From NCBI GenBank assembly GCA_958295665.1, contig OY282559.1, forward strand, positions 132,411,241 to 132,475,240: a stretch of 64,000 nt of DNA, in the 5' to 3' direction. The position numbers were made by a program, and so were the translations under genes. Below the pieces are notes generated by a model, which was given only the letters and a program-made list of their open reading frames with translations, searched no databases and was not told where the DNA came from. Position 1 is the stretch's first letter. Each line of letters starts with the position of its first letter. Source of the DNA: Tipula vernalis (taxonomy: Eukaryota > Arthropoda > Insecta > Diptera > Tipulidae). Positions 23,672 to 34,960 of the stretch are shown here, one piece after another.

Positions 23672-23704
<33 letters not shown>
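23672..23704 (-). other. Poly(A) tail of younger Jockey element
   Basis: An uninterrupted run of about 33 T on the + strand, equal to a poly(A) tail at the 3' end of the - strand element. It abuts AATAAAGG of the older + strand element. The long pure run suggests a fairly recent insertion. Confidence 0.8.
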
Positions 23705-23708
<4 letters not shown>

Positions 23709-23855
23709 ATTTTATTTATGATAACAATAAAATTTTTTTACAAAGTAACTAGTCATTTTTGACTAACAGCGTTTGACTCTGACAATATAATAATAAAGCA
23801 CTCATATGTGTTCTTTACATAAAGTGTTGTTTTGGTTGATGATGCATTGTGCGGA

Positions 23856-26531
23856 CTATTCAGGCAACTCAAAAGGTTTTAGTCGTTTGAGTCTTCTTAT
23901 TATACCCTCTTGATGAAGTAGTCTTGCAGCTTCGATGTTAGGGTGATGATGGAGCCTCTCCTGGTGTTTTTGAGCACATTTATTTATTTCACTTGCGACT
24001 GTGTCTATTCCGAGATCTCTATGAAGGTCACTATTACGAGTGTACCAAGGGGCATTTACAATTCCTCTGAGGACTTTATTTTGAAATCGTTGAACTATCT
24101 GTTGATTGCTGATTTTGGTGCATCCCCATAGTTGAATACCATATGTCCAGACCGGCTTGAGTACTTGTTTATAAAGCATAAGTTTATTATGAATGGATAA
24201 CTGAGAGTTTCTTCCAATTAACCAGTACATTTTTCTACATATATTTTAACTGAAGCTCTTCTGCTTTCTTTTTCACGTGTACTTTCCACTTTAACTTTGC
24301 ATCAAGGTTCATACCAAGGTATTTTGCTTGATTGGCATGTGGTACAGAGATATTATTGAGAGTCACAGGTAGTGGTTCTATTGATCTATTAGTGAAGTTA
24401 ATGTGAGTAGACTTCGATTCATTCACTTTAATTCTCCACTTAGCTAGCCAATCTTGTATATTATTTACGGCTATTTGTAGTTTGAATGTGACTTCACCGA
24501 TTGTGTCACCAACAGCTAGAATTGCAGTGTCATCTGCAAACGTGGCGATAGTTGTATTGCTCGTCTGCGTTATGTCGCTTGTAAAGAGCACGAAAAGGAA
24601 AGGCCCTAAGACACTCCCCTGCGGGACTCCTGCTTTAGCTTCTTTAATACTGGAGTAAACTCCTTCCTGTTTAACTCTAAAATATCTCCTTTTCAGGTAT
24701 GACTTTAGCAGTTCGCAATACTCAAATGGCAGAGTTTTCTCCAATTTAAATATTAAACCATCTAGCCAGACTTTGTCAAATGCCTGCGCTATGTCAAGAA
24801 ATATGGCTGAACAAATCTTTTTTTCCTCTAAGGATTTTTCTATTATATCTGTTATTCTATGGACTTGGTCAATTGTGGAGTGTTCCTCTCTAAATCCAAA
24901 CTGATGGGACGGAACAGCTCCTGATTTTACAACTTCTGGTTTAATTCGTTTTAATAACAATCTCTCAAATAGTTTTGACATAGTTGGAAGAAGTGATATT
25001 GGCCTGTACGAGGCCAGTTCACTTGGTGGCTTACCTGGCTTAGGTATCATTATCACTTCTGCAAATTTCCAAGATAGAGGGACATAACGGAGTCTGAAGG
25101 AAGCATTAATTATGTCCGATATTTTTTTAATAACTTTATTAGGTAGTTGTTTTAGAATCTCTCCAGTTATCAGGTCATATCCTGGTGATTTTTTAAGTAC
25201 TACATGGTTCTTTATTACTTGTTTTACTTCTTTAGCATTAGTTAATGGAATTTCCTGTCTCAGGATAGTTGTTTGGTTTTCGAACAATATATCCTGTTGG
25301 TTAAGTGTTGTTAAATTTGGCTGAAAGGTACGCTCGAGATGATCCGCGAATTTTTCTGCTTTTTCTTCTTTGCTTTTAGCCAGGTGACCATTATTTGTTC
25401 TTATTGATGGTATATGCATAACTGGCCTTTTCAAATATTTGGTTGCTTTCCACAATGAATAATCACTACCTTTATCATAGGTGAGAGATTGTAGGTATGA
25501 ATTTATTGATTTATTTTTAAATTCCCTTATTTCTCTACGTATTCGTTGTGTTAAATTATTTAATCTATTTTTGACGGTTGGGTCTCGTGTACGTTGCCAC
25601 TCCCTACGGGTACTTCTCTTCTCTATAACTAGTGATTTAATTTCCATTGGATAGCATTTGCCAGCTATTTTTTTGTTTGTTGTGTTAGTACTTTTCCACG
25701 CCGCTACCTGTATGTCCTTGACGAGCTTCTCCACCTCCTGTTCTAATGTTTCTTCTGATGAAAGTTGTGCGTTTAAAATGATGCTATTGTTTAGTTCATT
25801 CCTGAACTTTTTCCAATCAGTATATTTATTTGTTAACAGTGGCTGTTTATCATTAGTAATTATTGTATCACTTATTATCATTAAAATAGAGGAGTGGTCA
25901 GATGTGGAGTCCAATCCTTCCTGCACTTGTATATAATCAACCGGGATTTTTCTTGTTATAAAGAAGTCAATTAGGTCTGGTGTTTTATTTTGATCACTGG
26001 GCCAATAAGTTGGTTTTCCAGTAGAATGCCAGTTGCAGTTGTATTTAATTATTGCTTGATGAAGCTCTTTCCCTTTAGTTGTGGTTAGTCTTGATCCCCA
26101 GTCAGTATGTTTTGCGTTGAAGTCACCCCCGACTACAAATTTTTCACCGAGCTGCTTGAAGAACTGAGTATAAGCATTCTCTTTGATGTTATATCTAGGT
26201 GGGCAATATATTGCGGATACCACTAGCTTGTGGTTGCGGGTATTAATGCTAACGCTAATTGTTGTATTTCATCACTTTCAAGTTTTTGTTGCAGATGGTA
26301 TTTAGTATCTTTTTTTATAATCACGGCACTGCCCCCTCGTGCATTATTATTAGGATGAACTGCTGAGTGAACTTCGTAGCCGCGGATTTTTATATGACTT
26401 TGAGTAGTAAGGTGTGTTTCAGATAATAAACATATATCTATTTTTTGTAAATCAAGAAATAGTTGTATTTCATTTTGTCGTTGCAATATACCATTGCAGT
26501 TCCATGCAAGAATTTTTAAATTATTTGCCAT
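23856..26531 (-). pseudogene. Jockey ORF2: endonuclease and reverse transcriptase (younger copy)
   Basis: ORF2 would nick target DNA and reverse-transcribe the RNA at the nick. It starts at ATG 26531, inside the end of ORF1. Endonuclease motifs: ILAWNCNG, LLSETHL, GDFNAKHTDWGS and STSDHSSI. RT motifs: IMIPKPGKPPSE, YRPISLLPTMSKLFE, IFLDIAQAFDKVW, AGVPQGSVLGPFLFVLF, ATFADDTAILAVG (FADD at about 24530) and AKYLGMNLD. The C-terminus has YGIQLWGCTK...FQNKVLRGIVNAPW. Total length about 890 codons is normal for the family. Only two lesions were found: a frameshift near 26225-26260 within the endonuclease and a small insertion with frameshift near 24230-24237. All catalytic residues I can recognise are present, so this copy was active recently in evolutionary terms. 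Confidence 0.9.
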
Positions 26532-28134
26532 GTTTTTCGAGTAGAGTGAGCCTTTGTAGGATTGATATAAGGGCTTTTTCTTGCTTTTCTTCTTGTGAAC
26601 TAAGTCTATCAAGAATATCTTGTAGTATTTTATTAGTTTGGTTATTATTTGAATCATTTAATAAAAGAGAACTATGTTGTCTTCTCGAACTTCCAGTAGA
26701 TAGTTCATCAGCAAATGTTACATTTGGATTAGTTCTTGATGGCTGGATTAATGTTTGGTGTGGCCTTAAATTTGTAGGTATTCTTGTTGAGGCTGAGTTA
26801 ATTTCTGGCCTGGTAATTATTGAAGTTTCCCTTGTTTTGTTGCGAATTTTTTGCAGCTCTTTTATAACAATGCAACCTCTGTAGTTGGCTGGGTGTGTCT
26901 CTCCACAGTTAACACATTTTGGTGGGGTGTCTTTTAGTTTCGTACATTCAGCCGTACGGTGTTTTCCTACACATTTCACGCATCTGGGCTCCTTATTACA
27001 AAAGTTTTGCGTGTGTCCGTAGATTTGGCACTTTTTGCACTGGGGGATCAGCTTAGATTTTTTAACTGCTTCTATTTGCACTTTCATATGGAGTATTTCA
27101 CTGATTGCATAAATATTTTTAATGTCTTCTGTTCTTTCAAAAGACTACATATATAATGGAAGAGGTGTTTTGTCACCTCTTTTTAGCAGCTGTGTAACTT
27201 CTTTAATTTTGTATTTTTTCTCCAAAAGATACTCTTTTATCTCTTCTGGTTTGCATGAAGCGTGTAGCTTCCTAGCAATGACTTTGGTTTGCCTTGTCTG
27301 CTTATCTTCGTAGGAATACCACGCTGTCTTTTCTTCGTTAAGAGCTCCTGTTAACTTTCTATAGCTATCACTGTCTGTGACATTTATTTTGATATCACCA
27401 CTATTTAACGCTGTAGCTTGAAACTTTATATGATTGTTGTCCATGATGTTTCTAATACTCTGATAATTATTGCAATTACATATTATTACTGGAGGTGGCC
27501 GTGGCACTTTTTTCTCTAGTTGTACATTCTTACTTCCGGTTGGGAGTTCATTACTTGATCGTTTCTGTTCCGACGGAACCTGAGCTTTATCCTCCTGTTG
27601 CACGTGCCTACTTCCGGTTGGAAGCTGCTCAACTGATTGTTTCGAATCGGGTGAAATCTGTGGTGATTTACTCATCTTACGTTTCTTATTTTTTTTGTTA
27701 CGGTTCAGAATCCATCCCGTTTCTCTATTGAGTTCTTCCTCGTCTGTTTCATACATAACCTCTATATGATCATTGGTGTTGTTTATCTTAGTGGTTTCTT
27801 TCTCAGACATTACTGCATTTAGAGCATCTTTTAACTCCTTGTTTTCTCGCTGTAAGTTTTTGAGGTCTTTGTTTAGATTTAACGTTAACTTTTCTATTTC
27901 GTAAATCTTATTGCGCAGTTCTGCGTTATCCCTTTCTAAGGTGTTCGCTATTGGTGGTCGTGATCTACCCACCCTGGATTGTTGTTTAAATGGGTTGGGT
28001 TGCCCAAAAGGGCTGTTAAACAATGATTGGCTCACCCCAGAATCCTTTGAGCCAGCCTCGTTAGAGGGTGGATTTGCCAGCTGATTAGCTGGGTTACCAC
28101 CTGGGGTACAATTTCCTGAATCCGTTGTACTCAT
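26521..28134 (-). pseudogene. Jockey ORF1 (Gag-like) with one in-frame stop (younger copy)
   Basis: ORF1 binds element RNA and directs the particle to the nucleus. The start at 28134 (MSTTDSGN) gives a Ser/Asn/Pro-rich N-terminus. A predicted coiled coil follows at about residues 65-115 (ERDNAELRNKIYEIEKLTLN and on), then a basic stretch (NRNKKNKKRKM) and the duplicated motifs LPTGSRHVQ and LPTGSKNVQ. An RRM-like/PRE_C2HC-type region comes next, then three zinc knuckles: CKKCQIYGHTQNFC, CVKCVGKHRTAEC and CVNCGETHPANYRGC. A TAG at 27145-27147 interrupts it, but the same frame stays open on both sides, so the whole reading frame would be about 537 codons. The stop is the only defect seen. Confidence 0.85.
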
Positions 28135-28370
28135 TGTTTATTTTACTGGTCATAAAGCATCTACCACTCTGACCAGTACGAGTTGGTAGTGGGTCTGGTT
28201 TGAGAAGATCATTTACTAAATTCTCGATAGTCAGTTATACCGCCGTGTCTCGGTCGCCAGAGCCTCGTTAGTTATCTAGCAGGGTGCACCACGTGCAGGT
28301 GAGGATGACATTTGGACTATTTGTAGACCAATTACTTAAGCCCCCTTTCCCACCACTAGGGTGCCCAGGT

Positions 28371-28389
28371 AAAAAAAAAATGCTGAGAG
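28371..28389 (+). other. Displaced poly(A) tail and right target duplication of older Jockey element
   Basis: Ten A at 28371-28380 followed by TGCTGAGAG. With the last three A this equals AAATGCTGAGAG at 21778-21789. These are the tail and right duplication of the + strand Jockey copy, pushed about 4.7 kb away by insertion of the - strand copy. Confidence 0.8.
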
Positions 28390-30879
28390 CAGATTTCCAA
28401 AGTTTGACTTTAATAATTAAGGAATATTATTTTTATACAAAATTGTTTCCGTCCTATGAGGAATTAAACAAATATTTAATTTTCAATAAGTAAGGCTTAT
28501 AAAAAGTTTATAAAATTTGTAGAATTATTAAAATTTTGGATTTCAATAGTATGTAAGTTTTTATGAAAACTTGTCACTATTTTTTCACGCAATATCCTTA
28601 ATGGATGTTTGACTAGCTCGGGTTTAAGAGTTTAAGTTCTTAATTAAGTTTGATGTCATTTCGAAACATTAATTAATTGATTGTATTCGGGCTGAGTTTA
28701 TACAATTGGGTTGAGTAAATCCATTTGGAGTTTGGTTTCAGTTCTACACATGAATAATTGTGAATTTAATCCAAAACGATTTCCAAACAGTCTCACACAT
28801 TAATTACATTCCACTGTTATAAACATTTTTCCTTCCATCCCTACAAAGAGCTAACGACCGTAAAATGTAATTGAGATAAGTTTTAAAACATTATCCAGAC
28901 GTAAATACAGCATATTATCTTACATTAATTTAAACAAAAAAATGTTATTCATGTACCCCCTCACATCTAATCAACCTTATGAATTCTAATGAGCAGACAT
29001 ACAAAAACCATAGATACGATATCTACACACAGAGTGAGAGATTTTGAAACCAGATATCTCTTATCATTTTATGTATAACAATTTTTGTTTTTGTTTTTCA
29101 TGTGGTTACAGAAAAGTTTGCCTCTACTAATCTAATTAAATTTTAATTAACAAACGCAGAAAAAGCTTTTTATTCGACGTCATAAAAATTTCGTTCTTAT
29201 TATTATTACTTTTTTTCAATTAGAAACCAAAACCATTTTTTTTTACGTATATCTTATCTCATTCTTATCAACATTAATAGGATAGCTAAAATATATACCA
29301 GTATAATGGAATGCATTTTATCAGGATGGATTTTAAATGAGGTGAAAGGAATTCCGATAGGTATTGTATGTATTCTTGAGTACGTCGCTCGAAAGTCAAT
29401 TAAAATAAAAATATAAAACGCCACATCCAAATCACTGTACTTCAATCAAATCAAATTATATTATCAAAAAAGAAAAGATTTACAAAATCAAATCCACCAC
29501 GGTAAAAGATATCCATCCAAATATTCAAAGATGTATATATAATTTACTCAAATCTTAAGAGACCTACCATAAAATGCTTATAATATAGGTCGAGAGAATT
29601 AAATTTCTGAAATTTAATGATTCCATCAAGCATATAATTCAAAAATGTCAAAAACAAAAAATGGAAAAAATTTAAGACAAGGGAAATTGATTTTTCACGA
29701 TTTTAAATACAAAAAAAAAAAAAAAAATCGCTAACACTCATACAGGCGCAGAAAAAATCAGAAGATTGATGACAAAATTATACTTGTTTCGAAATTTTTG
29801 TCTTCTTACAATCTCATCTTGATTGACACTTTCAATAATGGGTATACATGATGTACACAACACAAGAAAAAAAAAACGACTAAGCAATTTTTTTATACGT
29901 ACAGTAATCAAATTAATTGGGTTTTTGTGCCTCCGGGTATCATTTCATCGTGTACACACAGCGTGACATTACGAAATTTTTTTTATGAACCTAACTTATT
30001 CCCAAACTCATAATTTCATGTGAACGCTATAAAGTTCTTCCTTTCCTTTAGAACGACGATAATGATTTCCTTTCACCTGAACAATTAGTATTTTATTCCA
30101 GCCTCAAAATCCCATTGTAATAAAGCAGCAAAAATGGCCAATCTCTTATATTCAGCGACATAAAAAATCCATACATCGTCATTCTTCCTTCCGTTTCATA
30201 TTTTCTGTATACATAAATAGCCCGACAACTTTTTTGCCTCACAAAATATTGTGAAAAGTTTATAAAATATTTTGAATTTTTGCTCTTACTATTTGTGTGT
30301 AAATTATAAATATAATGTAAAAGCTTTATTTCATTAAAATGTTACAGTAATCAAAGAAACCATTCAAAAGTATAATTTCTAAAAAGTTTTATCTAACGAT
30401 TAAAATGCAAGCTTTACTTTAAATTATATGAAAAATTAAAAGAAAAGTTTATTGTGAAGCTTAACAAAAAAAAATGGTTTATTAGAGGTACATTTTAACC
30501 AAAACGAAACGTAAAACAAGATAATCTTGATTGACCTAAAGCTTTTTGCAATTCTGATTTTTTTTTTTTAAATTTTCAAAAATTTGGGAGTAATGCTTAG
30601 AATTCGTATGATACGTTTGCATTATTTAATATTATATATTTATTGATCTAAATATATATAAAATTAGGTCAGCATCAGCCCTAGGCAATTTTAAAAATAA
30701 TGCAATGTAATGGTTAGAAATGACTTCCAGGAAACGCCTCCAAAATTTAAAACAATTAATTAGATCATTGTCGACTTAGATTCAATCTGGAACGCATTCA
30801 ATAGCAACCAAATAAGTTTCCAGGGGTATTACCCTCAACCCAATCGGTCATTTAACACCTAGTTAGACAACACTCAGTA
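28390..30879. other. AT-rich stretch with no recognised gene
   Basis: Very AT-rich with many A and T runs (for example 29711-29726). No open frame above about 65 codons has a recognisable motif, and no repeat unit or RNA gene was seen. Confidence 0.7.
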
Positions 30880-30883
30880 AGCT
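30880..30883. other. Left target-site duplication of Gypsy copy 2
   Basis: AGCT directly before the LTR tip TGTTACG. The same four bases follow the other LTR at 39311-39314. Four bases is a normal Gypsy duplication length, but four matching bases could also arise by chance. Confidence 0.6.
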
Positions 30884-31296
30884 TGTTACGTCGCGATCTT
30901 ACGACCACGCGTAAACAGATATCCGGGAGTCACCATCCTGCAGCATTTTTCCGGCTTACACTCAGTTTGGGGTTTCCGGCTTACACAGCCTGCATATCAC
31001 ACACATACGGCGCAATGCTCACCTCCCGAATTCAATAATTTTACTCACACATAATTTGTTTTGTTATAACCAAAAGAAAATTGATATAAACATATATTTA
31101 AACATAAAAAAAAATGGAAAAAAAAACACAAATGAATATAATTGAACTAGATATGGAAATTACTCGACTTCAATTTAATTATGTACAAATTTGTAATCTG
31201 TTCACACAACAGACCATATATACATATCTCATTCGTAACTGCTAGACACTTTGATCGCTTCGCGATATGATAATCAGTAGTAGTTGAAAAGGCCCC
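30884..31296 (-). repeat. 3' LTR of Gypsy copy 2 (shortened)
   Basis: It aligns with 38774-39247. From GAATTCAATAATTTTACTC through GATAATCAGTAGTAGTTG the copies are nearly identical. This LTR lacks most of a GC-richer block seen at about 38860-38935 in the other copy and instead repeats TTTCCGGCTTACAC. After GAAAAGGCCC the two LTRs part: this one continues CAGAGCTCTGCGTCCCC, without the tRNA-like end. Either the outer U3 end was lost here, or the other LTR gained its end. Confidence 0.85.
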
Positions 31297-32860
31297 AGAG
31301 CTCTGCGTCCCCTGTACCACTATTTGGAAGAAACAAAAAAAAACTAATTGTCTGCGTTCGCAGATCGTTAATGAAACATATATACATATACAAACTAAGA
31401 AAAGCCAAAATTTTTAATTTGTAATAAACAAAATAATTTAACAGAGTTTTGTTTGGTTATAACACAACAACACAAATTACTTTACATTGATTTGATTATA
31501 GTTGTACCAATCCTAATCCGTCTACTGTTCATACGCCCTTAATTCACTTCAGTTGTTGATAAATTATCGGTACAGGTTGGAATATAATCGTTTCTGCTGA
31601 TGATCAGATAAATGTTGTTCTGACGTCTCATGTGATCAGGTATTTTGATTAGGTGCTCGTTATTTGTGTCGGTATATATTACCGGATCAACTGATGAATC
31701 ACCCACTTACCGATGTAAACACGAATAATCAGCAACGTTATAAAAAAATAGTATAGTGTACAATTAGGAGGAAAAGTACTGCATTCCCGGACGATAGTGG
31801 AAATTGGCGGGAGTCCGGGAATGCACTTTTCCTCCGAATTGTACATACTATTTTTTCTCCGATCGGACTTCAAAACGAATATAAACCCAAAATAATTTTT
31901 AGTATTATTCATTAATTATCATATTAAGAAATCAAAACAAAGTAAAAAATCGAAAATAACATAAAATTAACGCTTAGTTGGCCACGACATCGTAAGACAT
32001 AAATACATTTTGTTTGTTTTTTTTTTTCAAAAGTTGTCGTAGTTAATATTCCCGGCCTAGGCCAGAAAAAATATTCTCGTACTATTATTACTTGTTGCCT
32101 AGCAACAAATACAACATACTGGAATCATGAGCTTTTCGTTTCGAAAAAACAACGGAAAGATATATTTTTTCCTACGATCGGAGAAAAACAATTTTTAAAT
32201 GGCATCTGTACGATAATCCGATGATTTTGATTATGTTATGGGACTAAGTATTTTCCCAATATGTATTGTATCCAATAATTACAGCTACGCCAATCAAAAC
32301 GGCTTAATGATGATGATGATTTTTATTTTTTTTTTATTTTTTTGTTTATACTATCACCTAATTTTTGATTTGTAGGAATTTTTTTTTTTTTTGTTTGTTT
32401 GGTGACCGTACGAGATGTGTACGATTCGACTCAAAAAAAAAACTGTCCAATTCAAAGTAATCAATTTGTTTTGTTTGTTACATTTTTGTCGATCGCCGCG
32501 CACATATCACAAATGCGTCCGACTTTCGCAACCAGGGTTCACGATGACCCTTATAATTTATCGACTCAAGTTGCCCATAACTATAAAACAAAATTATTGT
32601 CAACTTCATATCGCGCTGAATTTTGTTTATTATGATTTCAAAAATGTTTAAAATTTTCTTAATATTTTTATTTTTATTTTTTTCTCGATTAGCGTTTTGA
32701 TGATTTCGAACAGATCGTAACATCGTGGGGGAACCTCACACCCTGAGACTCATGTTCTATAATTAAATTGATCTGGATTTAGAAGTTGATGTGAATTATG
32801 CCTGCGCAGTTTTTAAGCCAGGTAACATTTCAATAATTCCCGGAAAGTATAGTATCAGCT
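31297..32860 (-). other. 3' untranslated part of Gypsy copy 2
   Basis: AT-rich interval between integrase and the 3' LTR. No envelope-like or other frame was recognised on the element strand. It holds a strong hairpin at 31743-31857, listed separately, and poly(T) near 32372-32391. Confidence 0.6.
31743..31857. repeat. Near-perfect hairpin inside Gypsy copy 2
   Basis: Left arm 31743-31792 and right arm 31813-31857 are inverted copies around a loop of about 20 bases. GTACAATT, GGAGGAAAAGT and GCATTCCCGGAC on the left return on the right as GTCCGGGAATGC, ACTTTTCCTCC and AATTGTAC, with a few small indels. There is no ORF in it. It could be a small palindromic insertion or an RNA structure in the element's 3' region. 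Confidence 0.75.
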
Positions 32861-32864
32861 GTCC

Positions 32865-34053
32865 TTACTGTATGATATCTTTAGTGTGGCATATTCCCAA
32901 TGACTTACCGGTAGTATCGTTAAGTTTGTAGGCCACGGACCCGACCTTCTCCACTATAACCGCATGTGTGTATTTACGAGTAGGTGCTAACTTCGCATTG
33001 AAGCGCCTTATAGCATCGCTTTGAACATAGGTGCGGACAAACACCCGTTGACCAATAGCAAAATCTCGAGGCTGGCTTTTGGTATTATAGTGCTTTTCCC
33101 CCTTTAAATGGGCCTGTTTTAAATGGTGCAGTACTCGTAATTGTACTAGTTCCAGTCGATTAGTTTTATCCATTACATTAGCAACATTTTCATTCTCACA
33201 GTTAAGCAGTCGACGTAGTTCATAATCGGTTCCATGCGAGATGAAATATTGCCCAAAAACCAAAAAATGATTCGAAAAAGATGTTGAAGTATGAACTACA
33301 TTTCTTTCAATAAACGTCCCAGGTCGTATGATCTTCACCGTTATATGACCAAAGTGCTGTGTGGGCTATGGAACTATATTTGGCTAAAAGATTAGAGAAT
33401 AAAGTTGACTTAAACTGCTTACCATTGTCAGAAAATACAAGTTCTGGCACCGAGTAAACAAGAAAAACTTAGTTTTCTAGAAACTCACATAACGATGCGG
33501 CGAACGCCTCCCTTAACGCTTTGAGAAGAACAAAGCGGCTGTACTTATCGAGAACAATCAATATATCGCAATTACCATTGCGTGAACGTGGCTACGGCCC
33601 AATAAAATCTAGAAATAATCGTTGGAATGGTCGTCTTACCTCGATATAGTGACCCATGGGTGGGCGCGTCGAATAATTGACCGCTTTGGATATTTTGCAG
33701 GTATCGCAGGATTTGATGTAGTCTCTAACTTGTTTTGCCATCCCCTGCCAGAAGAAATACCGCTGCAACCGATCTACTGTTTTATTTATGCCCATATGGC
33801 TGCTTGATGGTGGGACGTGTGCTTGTTCTATAAGTGTGCAGGTTAGGCTAGATGGAACAACTAGTTTCCAAGGGGAGATGTCGGTTTGGACATACCGTTT
33901 ACCATATGCTGGCCAGATCAGTACCTTACCATCCTCCACTCGTAAATTCGACTTAATATTGGTGTTCCCTTCGATCTGTTGTTTTTTTGCGACATATTCC
34001 TCATCACGAAAAGCCGGTGAATTTAGATCTACATAATGTCTAAAAGCTTTCAC
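32865..34053 (-). pseudogene. pol: Integrase remnant of Gypsy copy 2
   Basis: Integrase would join cDNA ends to the target. Frame 33592-34053 shows the HHCC zinc-binding domain (SSSHMGINKTVDRLQRYFFW to CDTCKISK) and LFLDFIGP with the first catalytic Asp. Further frames over 33340-33590 give DILIVLDKYSRFVLLKALR and PELVFSDNGKQF with the second catalytic Asp. The stretch that should carry the catalytic Glu (the usual ERVNRT region) is deleted or scrambled near 33330-33380. Frame 32865-33338 continues with the C-terminal part (LVFGQYFISHGTDYELRRLL, IGQRVFVRTY, VGSVAYKLNDTTGK). Loss of the Glu region plus stops indicate no activity. Confidence 0.85.
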
Positions 34054-34500
34054 ACCTAAAACTGCTGCTTAACACTCTAACTCCGTTGTGCAAAAGTTTC
34101 TCTGAGATGAATTGAGCTTTTTGGAATAGTATGCAATTGGATGCTCTTCGTCGTCTGGTTTTTGGAATAGCACCCCACCGACTCCTCGTGACGATGCATC
34201 AACCTGAATAAAAAATGGCAAGTCGTAATCCGGGTGCACCAGCACTGGGGCCGTAGTCAGAAGCCGTTTTACCTCATCCATGGCTTGTTCAGCAGTTTCA
34301 GACTAATTTAAAGTGGTCTTTTTCCTTAACAGATTAGTTAGTGGAGCGGTGACTATTGCGTAATTGGGAATAAACCGGCGATACCAGCCACTCATACCCA
34401 AGAATCTTCGTAATTCTTGCGTTGACCGTGGGATTGGGAAATTATTTCCTCCTGAAACTTTCTCCGGGTCTACCTATATGCATCCGTTGCCTATCACATG
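34054..34500 (-). pseudogene. pol: RT connection and RNase H remnant, Gypsy copy 2
   Basis: In one frame: YLGHVIGNG after a stop at about 34510, then ELRRFLGMSGWYRRFIPNYA (the conserved RT-to-RNase H linker), a stop, EVKRLLTTAPVLVHPDYDLP and FFIQVDASSRGVGGVLFQ with the first RNase H Asp. IAYYSKKLNSSQRNFCTTELE follows with the catalytic Glu, then an in-frame TAA at 34069, AAVLGVKAFRHYVDLN. The remaining RNase H core, including the usual TDHxxL motif, is missing, and the frame runs straight into the pre-integrase segment. An internal deletion is the simplest reading. Confidence 0.8.
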
Positions 34501-34960
34501 TCCTAAATACTAAGGTTCCTTGAGAAGAAACTTGCATTTGTCAACGTTGATCGTTAGATTGGCCTGCCTCAACCACAGACTCACGAGCTTCAGAAGCTCC
34601 AAGTGGTCCTCTATCGTACTAGTTGTAATCAACAGATCGTCTAAATAAACAAATATTTTTGAATGATATTGATAAGGAACAACTTTATGCATCAGTCGGC
34701 ACTTGGTCTGTGGTGCGTTGCATAACCCGAAAGGCATGACTTTGAAACGGTAAAGGGGCCTTCCAGCTACAGCAAATGCAGTTTTCCGTTTAGCATCATC
34801 GTCGAGTGGGATTGGCCAAAATGCATCTTTCAGATCAATACTGGAAATGCATTTTGTATTTTCCAAACGACTCAGTAATCCATTTATGAGTGGTAGTGAA
34901 AAGCCGTCCTTCTCCGTTACATCGTTTACCTTTTGGGCGTCGAGGCACAATCTAACTTTC
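34501..34960 (-). pseudogene. pol: Reverse transcriptase core, Gypsy copy 2
   Basis: A 146-codon frame with MCLDAQKVNDVTEKDGFSLP, CISSIDLKDAFWPIPLD (motif A, catalytic Asp), [14 protein letters not shown] (motif B) and KIFVYLDDLLITTSTIEDH (motif C, YLDD with both Asp). Just upstream, in the frame shared with protease, lies GGAKPVKQRIYPISP, the conserved RT lead-in. About 25-30 residues, including the usual GVIEPSxSPW stretch, are lost between them together with a frame change. Catalytic residues remain but the protein is broken. Confidence 0.9.

Larger units (their letters stand above)
23672..28370 (-). mobile_element. Near full-length Jockey-clade non-LTR element (younger copy)
   Basis: Read on the - strand: a 5' untranslated part (about 28370-28135), ORF1 (28134-26521), ORF2 (26531-23856), a 3' untranslated part, and a poly(A) tail seen as about 33 T at 23672-23704 on +. 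ORF1 and ORF2 overlap by 11 bases, a usual Jockey arrangement. A short AGGT at both ends may be its target duplication (AGG plus T at 23669-23672, and 28367-28370). It interrupts the older + strand Jockey element exactly at that element's 3' end. Confidence 0.85.

Noticed and set aside
31297..32860. Envelope gene of Gypsy copy 2
   Set aside because: The interval after integrase has no long frame on the element strand and no envelope-like motif.
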